A DNA stretch of 5,234 nt from a bacterium (GTDB lineage: Bacteria; Nitrospinota_A; UBA7883; JACRGQ01), in the NCBI GenBank assembly GCA_021815535.1, contig JAKAGL010000188.1:1-5234 (forward strand), given 5' to 3'. Within the stretch, counting starts at the first letter, position 1, and the number at the start of each line of letters is the position of its first letter. Shown here in pieces: positions 1-5,234 of this stretch. The notes under the pieces were generated by a model, which was not told the DNA's origin, did no database searches, and saw nothing but the letters and a program-made list of their open reading frames with translations. A program made the position numbers and the translations under genes.

Positions 1-599
<599 letters not shown>

Positions 600-636
600 C
601 TATTAAACTCTCCTTATCGGTAGGGTGGTTGTTGGG

Positions 637-930
637 TTATTCGATAATGCCGAGGATGTCGTCCTCGCGCATCAGGAGATATTCCTCGCCGTTCAACTTG
701 ATCTCGGTGCCGGCGTACTTGCCGTAAATGACTTTATCGCCCTTTTTGACGTTCATCGGGACTTTGTTCCCCTTTTCGTCGGAGCGGCCGGGGCCCACGG
801 CAATCACTTCGCCTTCCTGCGGCCGTTCTTTGGCGCTGTCGGGGATGATGATCGCCCCCTTCTTCGTTTCTTTTTCTTCCATCGGGCGGACGATCACGCG
901 GTCTGCCAGAGGTTTAATTTTCACTGCCAT
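637..930 (-). CDS. groES: Co-chaperonin GroES (Hsp10)
   Basis: GroES is the heptameric lid that binds the GroEL ring with ATP and closes the folding chamber in the cytoplasm. The product is a complete 97-residue protein, the usual length. IKPLADRVIVRP at residues 5-16 is the family signature. The mobile loop spans about 17-34, with GAIIIPDSA at 25-33 supplying the hydrophobic tripeptide that contacts GroEL. EGEVIAVGPG lies at 39-48, the GDKVIYGKYAGTEIK strand at 64-78, and the C-terminal DDILGIIE at 90-97. The ATG at 930 is preceded by a strong GGGAGG about 8 nt upstream. It is the first gene of groES-groEL, with a leader of roughly 160 nt that begins at the CIRCE operator, so heat-shock control by HrcA is expected. 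Nothing about it is abnormal. Confidence 0.98.
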   Translation of the reverse strand: MAVKIKPLADRVIVRPMEEKETKKGAIIIPDSAKERPQEGEVIAVGPGRSDEKGNKVPMNVKKGDKVIYGKYAGTEIKLNGEEYLLMREDDILGIIE

Positions 931-1070
931 TCAAAGACCTCCCATAAAAAAGTTGTACGTCTTCGGGAAGAGTTATCCTCCCCGTATTCCTGTCAAAAAC
1001 CGTTCGGACGGCCACAAAGCCGCCTGCGGAAAACGTAAAGCATAACATATCAAATGTTTTGCCCGCGCCG

Positions 1071-1097
1071 TTAGCACTCGTCCTCTCTGAGTGCTAA
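1071..1097. promoter_or_regulatory. CIRCE operator (HrcA binding site)
   Basis: This is a perfect inverted repeat, TTAGCACTC, 9-nt spacer, GAGTGCTAA, identical to the CIRCE consensus. CIRCE is bound by the heat-shock repressor HrcA and typically controls groESL and dnaK operons. Here it covers the predicted transcription start of groESL, just downstream of the -10 box on the minus strand, which is the classic repressing position. It implies that the genome encodes hrcA elsewhere. Confidence 0.97.
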
Positions 1098-1100
1098 CAC

Positions 1101-1128
1101 AATATAAAACCTGCCTCTGAAAAAGCAA
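1101..1128 (-). promoter_or_regulatory. Sigma70-type promoter of groESL
   Basis: Read on the minus strand, TTGCTT (1128-1123) is the -35 element and TATATT (1106-1101) the -10 element, with a 16-nt spacer. The predicted start of transcription is near 1094, inside the first CIRCE arm. This gives a leader of about 160 nt before the groES ATG. The vegetative-type boxes together with CIRCE argue for repressor control rather than a sigma32-type heat-shock promoter. Confidence 0.75.
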
Positions 1129-1188
1129 GTGAGCGGCATAAAAATAATCGTTCTTCAGAAACTACTGCTGTTTTGGTAAGTCGTTATT

Positions 1189-1200
1189 AATCAATTGATT
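1189..1200. promoter_or_regulatory. 12-bp perfect palindrome, possible operator
   Basis: AATCAATTGATT is its own reverse complement and lies in AT-rich DNA about 45-50 bp upstream of the sugar transferase start. Perfect palindromes of this size are common binding sites for dimeric regulators. However, AT-rich intergenic DNA produces them by chance, and no regulator is identified in the window. Confidence 0.25.
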
Positions 1201-1210
1201 TAAGGAACTT

Positions 1211-1225
1211 TGCCGATCTGCCGAT
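1211..1225. repeat. Tandem TGCCGAT direct repeat (8-nt period)
   Basis: TGCCGAT occurs at 1211-1217 and again at 1219-1225, just upstream of the sugar transferase start. The repeat is very short and may be chance, but the two copies sit on nearly the same face of the helix in the probable promoter region. Confidence 0.3.
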
Positions 1226-1242
1226 AAATAATCTGGTAAAAT

Positions 1243-2703
1243 ATGCAACCAATGACAAAGAAATACGAGCAGGCGATACGGGAGTTCGTGCGCCTGGCCG
1301 ATGTCCTGATCATTTTCATCGCTTTCTACTGCGCCTATTTTGTACGCAACCATCCGTGGTTTACCGACAGCATGAACTGGCTGTTTGCCGCCATGTTGCC
1401 GCTTCCCTTGCGGTACGAATTCCATGTGCAGAATTTTGAACAACTCCTTTGGTTCATCGTGCCTCTTTGGTTATTCCTTCTTTCCTATTTCAAATCGTAT
1501 GAGTTTGAACGGACCGGCACCTTTTACAGCACCCTGAAATCGATTTTCAAGGCTCATGTGGCGGGAGGGGTGGCGATAGCCACATACATTTTTTTCACCA
1601 GCCAGCTGGATTACCGCCGCACCTTTTTCATCCTGTTTATCCTGTTCAGCGGCCTGTTGATGCTGACGCTCCGTTTTGTGGTTCAGTTCGGCCTGCGGGC
1701 CGTGCGGATGAAGGGGCGCAACCGTTACCGCGCCGCCATCATCGGCAACGGCGAAAAGGCGTTGCGCGCATTGGTGGAGCTTACGAAGCACCAATACTGG
1801 GGTTTTGTCATCGACGGCATCATCACCGAAAATCCGATGAATGAGGAAAAGTTGCTGGGCATGAAGGTGCTCGGTTCGCTGGCGGATGTGGAAAAAATAT
1901 TGCGCAAAACGCCGGTGGACGACGTTTTTGTGGCGATGGACGAGGGAAAATACGTGGAATTGAAGCAGATACTGCGTGTCTGCGAAAATATCGGCGTCAC
2001 CGTACACATGGTGCCGGACAAGTACGATCTCGAGATCGCCAAATCCAGCATCGGCAGTATGGGGGACATGGAGTTTGTCACCTTTTTCACCGTGCAGGAC
2101 AATCCGGCCCAGCGCTTCGCCAAGCGCGCGCTGGATATTGCCATATCGCTTATGCTGTTGCCGCTGGTGGCGGTGGTCTACGCCATTGCCGGTATCGCCA
2201 TCAAACTCGATTCGCCCGGCCCGGTGATCTACCAGTCCGTGCGGCTTACCCGCAACCGGCGGGAATTCGTCTTCTATAAGCTCCGCACGATGCAAGAGGG
2301 GGCCGAAGAGAAGTTCGAGCTGGTATCGCAGCGTAACACCCTGCACGGGCCGATCGTGAAGATAAAGGACGATCCCCGCGTTACCCGCGTTGGCAGGTTT
2401 CTCCGCAAATGGAGCATCGACGAGCTTCCCCAGATCATCAATGTCCTCATCGGCGACATGAGCCTGGTCGGTCCCCGCCCGCCTTTGCGGGAAGAAGTGG
2501 ACCTTTACTCCCTGCCGCAACTGCGCAAGCTTTCAATGCCGCAGGGGATCACCGGCCTGTGGCAGGTATCGGGGCGCGACGACATCGTCCGCTTTGAGGA
2601 CCGGCTGAAAATGGACCTGCAATACATCGACCATTGGTCGCTCTGGCTGGACATGAAAATTCTTCTCAAAACCCTCTTTGTCCTCTTTCGCGGCGCGCTC
2701 TGA
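1243..2703 (+). CDS. Polyprenyl-phosphate sugar-1-phosphate transferase (WbaP/WcaJ-type)
   Basis: It transfers a sugar-1-phosphate from a nucleotide sugar to undecaprenyl phosphate at the cytoplasmic membrane, the first step of exopolysaccharide, capsule or O-antigen repeat-unit synthesis. The 486 residues match the long form of the family. Hydrophobic segments lie at about 18-34, 66-83, 104-119 and 126-147. A central nucleotide-binding-like domain follows, with IIGNGEKA at 166-173. The transferase domain begins at KRALDIAISLMLL (294-306) and has a membrane-inserting hydrophobic stretch up to about 321. It contains DSPGPVIYQ at 323-331, YKLRTM at 345-350, WSIDELPQIINVL at 390-402 with the Asp393-Glu394 catalytic pair, GDMSLVGPRPP at 404-414 and GITGLWQVSGRD at 435-446. 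The normally conserved glycines of RxGxxGxxF are Thr336 and Arg339 here. The start is ATG 1243 or, with three fewer residues, ATG 1252; neither has a Shine-Dalgarno site. The sugar (galactose, glucose or another) cannot be told. No glycosyltransferases flank it, so it may be a stand-alone priming enzyme. Confidence 0.93.
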   Translation: MQPMTKKYEQAIREFVRLADVLIIFIAFYCAYFVRNHPWFTDSMNWLFAAMLPLPLRYEFHVQNFEQLLWFIVPLWLFLLSYFKSYEFERTGTFYSTLKSIFKAHVAGGVAIATYIFFTSQLDYRRTFFILFILFSGLLMLTLRFVVQFGLRAVRMKGRNRYRAAIIGNGEKALRALVELTKHQYWGFVIDGIITENPMNEEKLLGMKVLGSLADVEKILRKTPVDDVFVAMDEGKYVELKQILRVCENIGVTVHMVPDKYDLEIAKSSIGSMGDMEFVTFFTVQDNPAQRFAKRALDIAISLMLLPLVAVVYAIAGIAIKLDSPGPVIYQSVRLTRNRREFVFYKLRTMQEGAEEKFELVSQRNTLHGPIVKIKDDPRVTRVGRFLRKWSIDELPQIINVLIGDMSLVGPRPPLREEVDLYSLPQLRKLSMPQGITGLWQVSGRDDIVRFEDRLKMDLQYIDHWSLWLDMKILLKTLFVLFRGAL

Positions 2704-2781
2704 TCATTCAGCCTGACCCCCGGTAAACCAGCCGCCCGCCGAAAGAGTGCATTCCGCCCGGTAACGGGTTAAGATTTTGCC
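2704..2781 (+). promoter_or_regulatory. Short intergenic spacer with GNRA-loop hairpin and -10-like box
   Basis: This 78-bp gap separates two codirectional genes. It holds a small hairpin, CCCG-GTAA-CGGG at 2757-2768, extendable by one G-T pair, followed by TTAAGATTTT. The stem is too short and the T-run too broken for a confident terminator. TAAGAT at 2770-2775 resembles a -10 box placed exactly 6 nt before the next ATG, which would suit a leaderless start. No matching -35 box is visible. Readthrough from the sugar transferase gene is also possible. Confidence 0.25.
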
Positions 2782-3867
2782 ATGGGCGGTTTACGGTTTT
2801 TCTTTTTCTTTGTTACTGCCAGCGCAGTGCTGTATGGCATGCACCTGTTTGTCTACCTTCGTCTGGCTCAGGGACTGGCTCTCGGTCCGCGTGAGGCGTC
2901 GCTGCTGAAATGGCTGCTGGTGATCGGCGGCCTTTCATTTTACGCGGGGATGTTTTACCGCAAGTGGCCCGAACTGTACCAGGTTCTTTACGTGGGGCGG
3001 GTGTGGATGGGGTTTATCTCCATCGCATTCGCGTTTCTTGTGGTGAAGCTGGGGTTTGATACCGCCCTTCCCGCACAGAGCCGGATGATAACTTTTATCA
3101 CCCTGCTGTTGATCGCCGCCGCCACCGGTTATTCGCTATGGAATGCGCACGGCCAGCCCCGCATAAAAGAGGTGCGGGTGGATGGCATCAAGGGGGTGCC
3201 CGCCGGATTCACCATTGTGCAGATATCGGATCTGCATCTGTGGCGCCTCGGCAGCGTGAAATGGCTGGAGGGGGTGGCGGAGGCCGCCAACGCGCTGAAT
3301 CCCGATGTCATGGTGATAACCGGCGATGTGATGGATGACACAACCGAAGGCTTGAAGGAATTTGTGCCGCCGTTGCGGAACCTGAAAGCGAAGTACGGGG
3401 TTTATGCCGTGGCGGGAAACCACGATCATTACGCCGGCATTGAAAATTTTTACGCCATGATGGCGTCGGCGGGCATCAAGGTGCTGGACAACCGGAAGGC
3501 CCTCATCGGCGGCGCGATCGAGTTGTTGGGCGTGGACGATGAAGATCCATGGGTGATGGCCGGGTTTGACGCTTTTTTAAAAGAGGAGATCAAGCCGGGC
3601 GGCAAGCCGGTGGTGGTGCTGAAACACCGCCCTACGGAATATGAACACGTGGAAAAGGCGGGAGCCGCGCTTATGCTGGCAGGGCACAGCCACGCGGGGC
3701 AGATACCGCCGCTGGATCTGATAGTCGCGCTCTACTATAAGCATCCCTACGGCCTCTACAAGGAGGACGGAACATGGTTCTACACCACCTGCGGCACCGG
3801 CACCTGGGGCCCCCCCATGCGCCTCTTTTCCCATTCGGAAGTGGTGAAGCTCGCCCTGTATCCCTGA
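2782..3867 (+). CDS. Membrane-anchored calcineurin-like metallophosphoesterase (YkuE/YaeI/LpxG type)
   Basis: This is a dinuclear-metal phosphoesterase that cleaves a phosphoester or pyrophosphate, probably of a lipid or envelope precursor, at the membrane. The 361-residue product has four predicted membrane helices at about 4-26, 43-59, 75-95 and 103-121. The catalytic domain starts near 127 and carries the whole metal-binding set: SDLHL at 149-153 (Asp150, His152), GDVMDD at 181-186 (Asp182), GNHDH at 212-216 (Asn213, His214), KHRP at 281-284 (His282) and GHSHAGQ at 301-307 (His302, His304). The C-terminal GTGTWGPPMRL at 338-348 is also typical of this subfamily. Bacterial members include B. 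subtilis YkuE and chlamydial LpxG, which hydrolyses UDP-2,3-diacylglucosamine in lipid A synthesis; that substrate is only a possibility here. The ATG at 2782 has no Shine-Dalgarno site. It lies 78 bp after the sugar transferase and converges on fliL with a 4-bp gap. Confidence 0.92.
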   Translation: MGGLRFFFFFVTASAVLYGMHLFVYLRLAQGLALGPREASLLKWLLVIGGLSFYAGMFYRKWPELYQVLYVGRVWMGFISIAFAFLVVKLGFDTALPAQSRMITFITLLLIAAATGYSLWNAHGQPRIKEVRVDGIKGVPAGFTIVQISDLHLWRLGSVKWLEGVAEAANALNPDVMVITGDVMDDTTEGLKEFVPPLRNLKAKYGVYAVAGNHDHYAGIENFYAMMASAGIKVLDNRKALIGGAIELLGVDDEDPWVMAGFDAFLKEEIKPGGKPVVVLKHRPTEYEHVEKAGAALMLAGHSHAGQIPPLDLIVALYYKHPYGLYKEDGTWFYTTCGTGTWGPPMRLFSHSEVVKLALYP

Positions 3868-3871
3868 AATC

Positions 3872-4492
3872 TCAATAGACGTTGATGCCGTTCAGGAGAA
3901 GGGCGTCGACGTGGCCGGTCTGCAGCGAACGGTCGATGTTGTATCGAATGTCTTTTATCAACGTTTCGCGTTTTGCGGGATCAATGAGGTCGGCCTGCGG
4001 ATGGGTGCTGATGGCGAAAAGGATCGAGTTGCGGATGAGGGGCAGGTTGCTGTTGATCTCGTCGATCACGTCGGGATCGTTCACCTGCAGGGCAAACACC
4101 ACCTGGATAAACCCGTCCTGTCCTTTGTTCTTGTAGGGAATAACAAAGGGTTCCAGCACGAGGTTGTTCAGCTTTTCAAATTTTACCTCTTCAACCTTTT
4201 TCTTTTCCTTTTCTTTGGCCTTTTCACCGTGGCTGGCTTTGTTTTTTACGGCGGCCGCGGGTTTCTTTTTCTCAACAACGGTCACCGTGATGATGATCGC
4301 CAGCACGATTGCCGCAACAAGGATTGCGGTGATGATGATCATTTTGTTTGCCGGTTTGCCCGGTTGCCTTTCCGGCGCGGCCTGTTGGGCCATTTCCTCT
4401 TCGAGTGAAATGGCGGGTGCGGCTTCGGGCGGCGGCGGAGCCGGTATGGCGCCTGTTTCGATATCGAGTTCGGTCTTCCTTCTTTTTGCCAT
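3872..4492 (-). CDS. fliL: FliL-family flagellar basal-body-associated protein
   Basis: FliL proteins are single-pass inner-membrane proteins that ring the flagellar stator units and assist motor torque; paralogues exist outside flagellar operons. The 206-residue product has a Pro/Ala/Glu-rich cytoplasmic tail (about 1-48), one membrane helix at about 51-73, a Lys/Glu-rich linker at about 75-103 and a periplasmic FliL domain at about 106-206. LEPFVIPYKNKGQDGFIQV, FALQVNDPDVIDEI, LPLIRNSILFAIST and the short C-terminal strand LLLNGINVY match the family pattern of LxPFxVN, then LxLxxxxP, then IRDxIL. The tail makes it somewhat longer than the common 150-190 residues. The ATG at 4492 has GGAAAGG a few nt upstream. 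The TPR gene ends 29 nt upstream on the same strand, so the two are probably cotranscribed. No other flagellar gene is visible, so a true basal-body role is inferred from the family alone. Confidence 0.82.
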   Translation of the reverse strand: MAKRRKTELDIETGAIPAPPPPEAAPAISLEEEMAQQAAPERQPGKPANKMIIITAILVAAIVLAIIITVTVVEKKKPAAAVKNKASHGEKAKEKEKKKVEEVKFEKLNNLVLEPFVIPYKNKGQDGFIQVVFALQVNDPDVIDEINSNLPLIRNSILFAISTHPQADLIDPAKRETLIKDIRYNIDRSLQTGHVDALLLNGINVY

Positions 4493-4521
4493 GCGACCTT
4501 TCCGCGGCGGCTATGCCGAAG

Positions 4522-4965
4522 TCAACGGTATACTTCCATCTGATTGAGCATCTCGCGGCATTCGGTGAACTCGGGATCGATCTGCAATGCTTTCCTGAAA
4601 GCGATGATCGCCGCTTCGCGCTGGCCGTCTTCCATCAGTGCCTTGCCGACGTTGTAATAAAGGACTTCGTCGTTCGGGGCGACGGCCAGGGCCTTGCGGT
4701 ATTCCTGGATGGCTTCCTTGAATCGCTTCTTCCGCCGCAACGCAATGCCGAGGCGGTTGTAAACGTTGATATCTTCAGTGATGGTAAGCGAGCCGCGAAA
4801 GGCCTCGGCGGCTTTGTCATCGTGCCCGGCGGCAAGATAGGCTTCCCCGACCGAGGTGTGTATGTCGGCATTTTTGGATGATACTTTAAGCGCCTGCTTG
4901 AACGCCTGGTCGGCATCTTCCATCCGGCCGGCCTTTATCAGCAATTTGCCGAATTCGACCTGCCG
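4522..4965 (-). CDS. TPR-repeat protein, C-terminal fragment (5' end lost at chimeric join)
   Basis: About 147 codons of a tetratricopeptide-repeat protein are visible. Four repeats of about 33-34 residues can be laid end to end, beginning VEFGKLLIKAGRMEDAD, IHTSVGEAYLAAGHDDKA, VYNRLGIALRRKKRFKEA and VLYYNVGKALMEDGQREA. A short final helix, CREMLNQMEVYR, follows. The third and fourth repeats are close to consensus, with IQEYRKAL and FRKALQIDP. TPRs form a superhelix for protein-protein binding; no catalytic domain is visible. The open frame runs on to 5220, but beyond about 4965 it only reads the opposite strand of the GC-rich PhyH coding sequence, so that extension is not real protein. The true N-terminus is missing. 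fliL starts 29 nt downstream, suggesting a TPR-fliL operon and perhaps a scaffold or assembly role at the membrane. Confidence 0.85.
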   Translation of the reverse strand, partial: RQVEFGKLLIKAGRMEDADQAFKQALKVSSKNADIHTSVGEAYLAAGHDDKAAEAFRGSLTITEDINVYNRLGIALRRKKRFKEAIQEYRKALAVAPNDEVLYYNVGKALMEDGQREAAIIAFRKALQIDPEFTECREMLNQMEVYR

Positions 4966-4966
4966 C
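4951..4966. other. Chimeric junction between two unrelated sequences
   Basis: Left of this point a TPR gene reads on the minus strand at roughly 50-60% GC. Right of it a PhyH-family frame reads on the plus strand at about 73% GC. Both genes are cut here, with no start codon or spacer between them. An EcoRI site GAATTC sits at 4951-4956. Two other EcoRI sites occur inside the sugar transferase gene, so this one may be chance. The exact breakpoint cannot be fixed because GAATTCGACCTG reads plausibly in both frames. Confidence 0.75.
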
Positions 4967-5234
4967 GACTGCCCGACATCGAAGCCGACCGCAGCCAATG
5001 GAACATCGCCGGCTGGGCGACCGAGCCTGGCGACATCGTGCTGTTCCATCCGAGCGTTCTCCATGGCGGCGGCGCGCCCGGGCCGCAAGGCCGGCGCCGC
5101 ACCCTGACCCTGCGCTTCTTCGGCGAGGACGCCACCTACTGCGCGCGCCCCGGCCCGACCGCAGCGCCGCGCATTCCAGGGCTGCACGACATGCTCCGCC
5201 ACGGCGATCCTTTCCGCCATCCGATCTTCCCGCA
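4951..5234 (+). CDS. PhyH-family (phytanoyl-CoA dioxygenase-like) oxygenase, internal/C-terminal fragment
   Basis: About 94 codons of a non-haem Fe(II)/2-oxoglutarate-dependent dioxygenase are open to the right edge with no stop. Counting from 4951, LPDIEADR lies at 7-14, WATEPGDIVLFHPSVLHGGG at 22-41, GRRRTLTLRFFGEDATY at 47-63, ARPGPT at 65-70 and GDPFRHPIFP near the edge. His38 fits the distal iron-binding histidine. The arginine cluster at 48-50, about 11 residues on, fits the 2-oxoglutarate carboxylate anchor. The N-terminal half with the HxD iron ligands is missing. Upstream the frame runs into a TGA at 4879-4881 within TPR-coding DNA, with no start codon fitting the family. High GC and strong G/C third-position preference differ sharply from every other gene in the window. 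This fragment most likely comes from another, GC-rich organism. The substrate cannot be predicted. Confidence 0.75.

Larger units (their letters stand above)
931..1242. other. Divergent intergenic region between groES and the sugar transferase gene
   Basis: These 312 bp hold no credible coding sequence. The half next to groES (931 to about 1094) is the untranslated leader of the groESL message. It contains only small stem-loops, such as CCGT-TCGG-ACGG near 1000, which I do not regard as a riboswitch. The CIRCE operator and groESL promoter lie in the middle. The half next to the sugar transferase is AT-rich and contains a 12-bp palindrome and a short direct repeat. I see no strong sigma70 promoter there for the rightward gene. 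Confidence 0.7.

Noticed and set aside
994..1036. A riboswitch or structured RNA in the groESL leader
   Set aside because: Only tiny independent stem-loops are visible, and no known riboswitch core can be recognised.
1213..1219. An internal CCGATCT in the intergenic region as a possible adapter-mediated join
   Set aside because: The bases before it do not continue into adapter sequence, it is part of a TGCCGAT repeat, and no gene is broken there.
1471..2520. A 349-codon minus-strand open frame inside the sugar transferase gene
   Set aside because: It is the complement of a strongly conserved enzyme. Its His/Gln/Arg-rich composition is that of a shadow frame, and no family motif is seen.
2757..2775. 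Rho-independent terminator after the sugar transferase gene
   Set aside because: The stem is only 4-5 bp and the following stretch is TTAAGATTTT rather than a T-run. It is recorded only as a weak hairpin.
3911..4408. A 165-codon plus-strand open frame with Phe- and Asp-rich stretches
   Set aside because: It lies opposite the FliL-family gene. The Phe-rich and Asp-rich runs simply reflect the Lys-rich linker and the Ile/Met codons of the membrane helix on the other strand.
4522..5220. A single 232-codon minus-strand protein with an Arg/Ala-rich N-terminal extension and TPR repeats
   Set aside because: The N-terminal part is antisense to a recognisable PhyH-family coding sequence, and base composition jumps where it begins. 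Only the portion below about 4965 is real TPR protein.
5221..5227. A second CCGATCT adapter-like 7-mer near the right end, possibly a terminal direct repeat with positions 1-7
   Set aside because: The PhyH frame reads naturally through it (Pro-Ile-Phe-Pro, as family members do), sequence continues beyond it, and the flanks differ from those at position 1. A chance match is the simplest reading.

Overview
The window looks like a complete short metagenomic or draft-assembly contig (5.2 kb, mid-50s to 60% GC by eye) from a Gram-negative-type, flagellated bacterium. This is suggested by a HrcA/CIRCE-type groESL operon, a membrane polyprenyl-phosphate sugar transferase and a FliL-family protein next to a TPR protein. 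The protein styles would fit a deltaproteobacterial, Nitrospinota or Nitrospirota-like lineage, but no marker here settles this. I see no mobile element, CRISPR array, tRNA or rRNA.

Layout, left to right. (1) Minus strand, 599-1: the first 199 codons of groEL, cut by the contig end. The last 7 bases (1-7) look like Illumina adapter remnant rather than groEL. (2) Minus strand, 930-637: groES, complete. (3) 931-1242: a 312-bp divergent intergenic region with a perfect CIRCE operator (1071-1097), a matching sigma70-type promoter for groESL (1128-1101), a 12-bp palindrome (1189-1200) and a short direct repeat (1211-1225). (4) Plus strand, 1243-2703: a WbaP/WcaJ-type sugar transferase that starts surface-polysaccharide synthesis. 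(5) Plus strand, 2782-3867: a membrane-anchored calcineurin-like phosphoesterase of the YkuE/YaeI/LpxG type. (6) Minus strand, 4492-3872: a FliL-family protein, tail-to-tail with the phosphoesterase and only 4 bp away. (7) Minus strand, from about 4965 to 4522: the C-terminal part of a TPR protein, probably cotranscribed with fliL. (8) Plus strand, about 4951-5234: the C-terminal part of a PhyH-family (phytanoyl-CoA dioxygenase-like) oxygenase in roughly 73% GC DNA, cut by the right end.

How it fits together: groESL is a self-contained heat-shock operon. The sugar transferase and the phosphoesterase both act at the cytoplasmic membrane and may form a loose cell-envelope pair. TPR-fliL is an opposing two-gene unit. 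The TPR gene has lost its 5' end exactly where an unrelated, much more GC-rich reading frame begins on the other strand. I read this as a chimeric assembly or ligation join rather than biology.

I did not find a convincing new biological system. The most noteworthy signals are the right-hand chimeric junction and the adapter remnant at the left end. Lesser points are the lack of Shine-Dalgarno sites before both plus-strand genes and the loss of normally conserved glycines in the sugar transferase.
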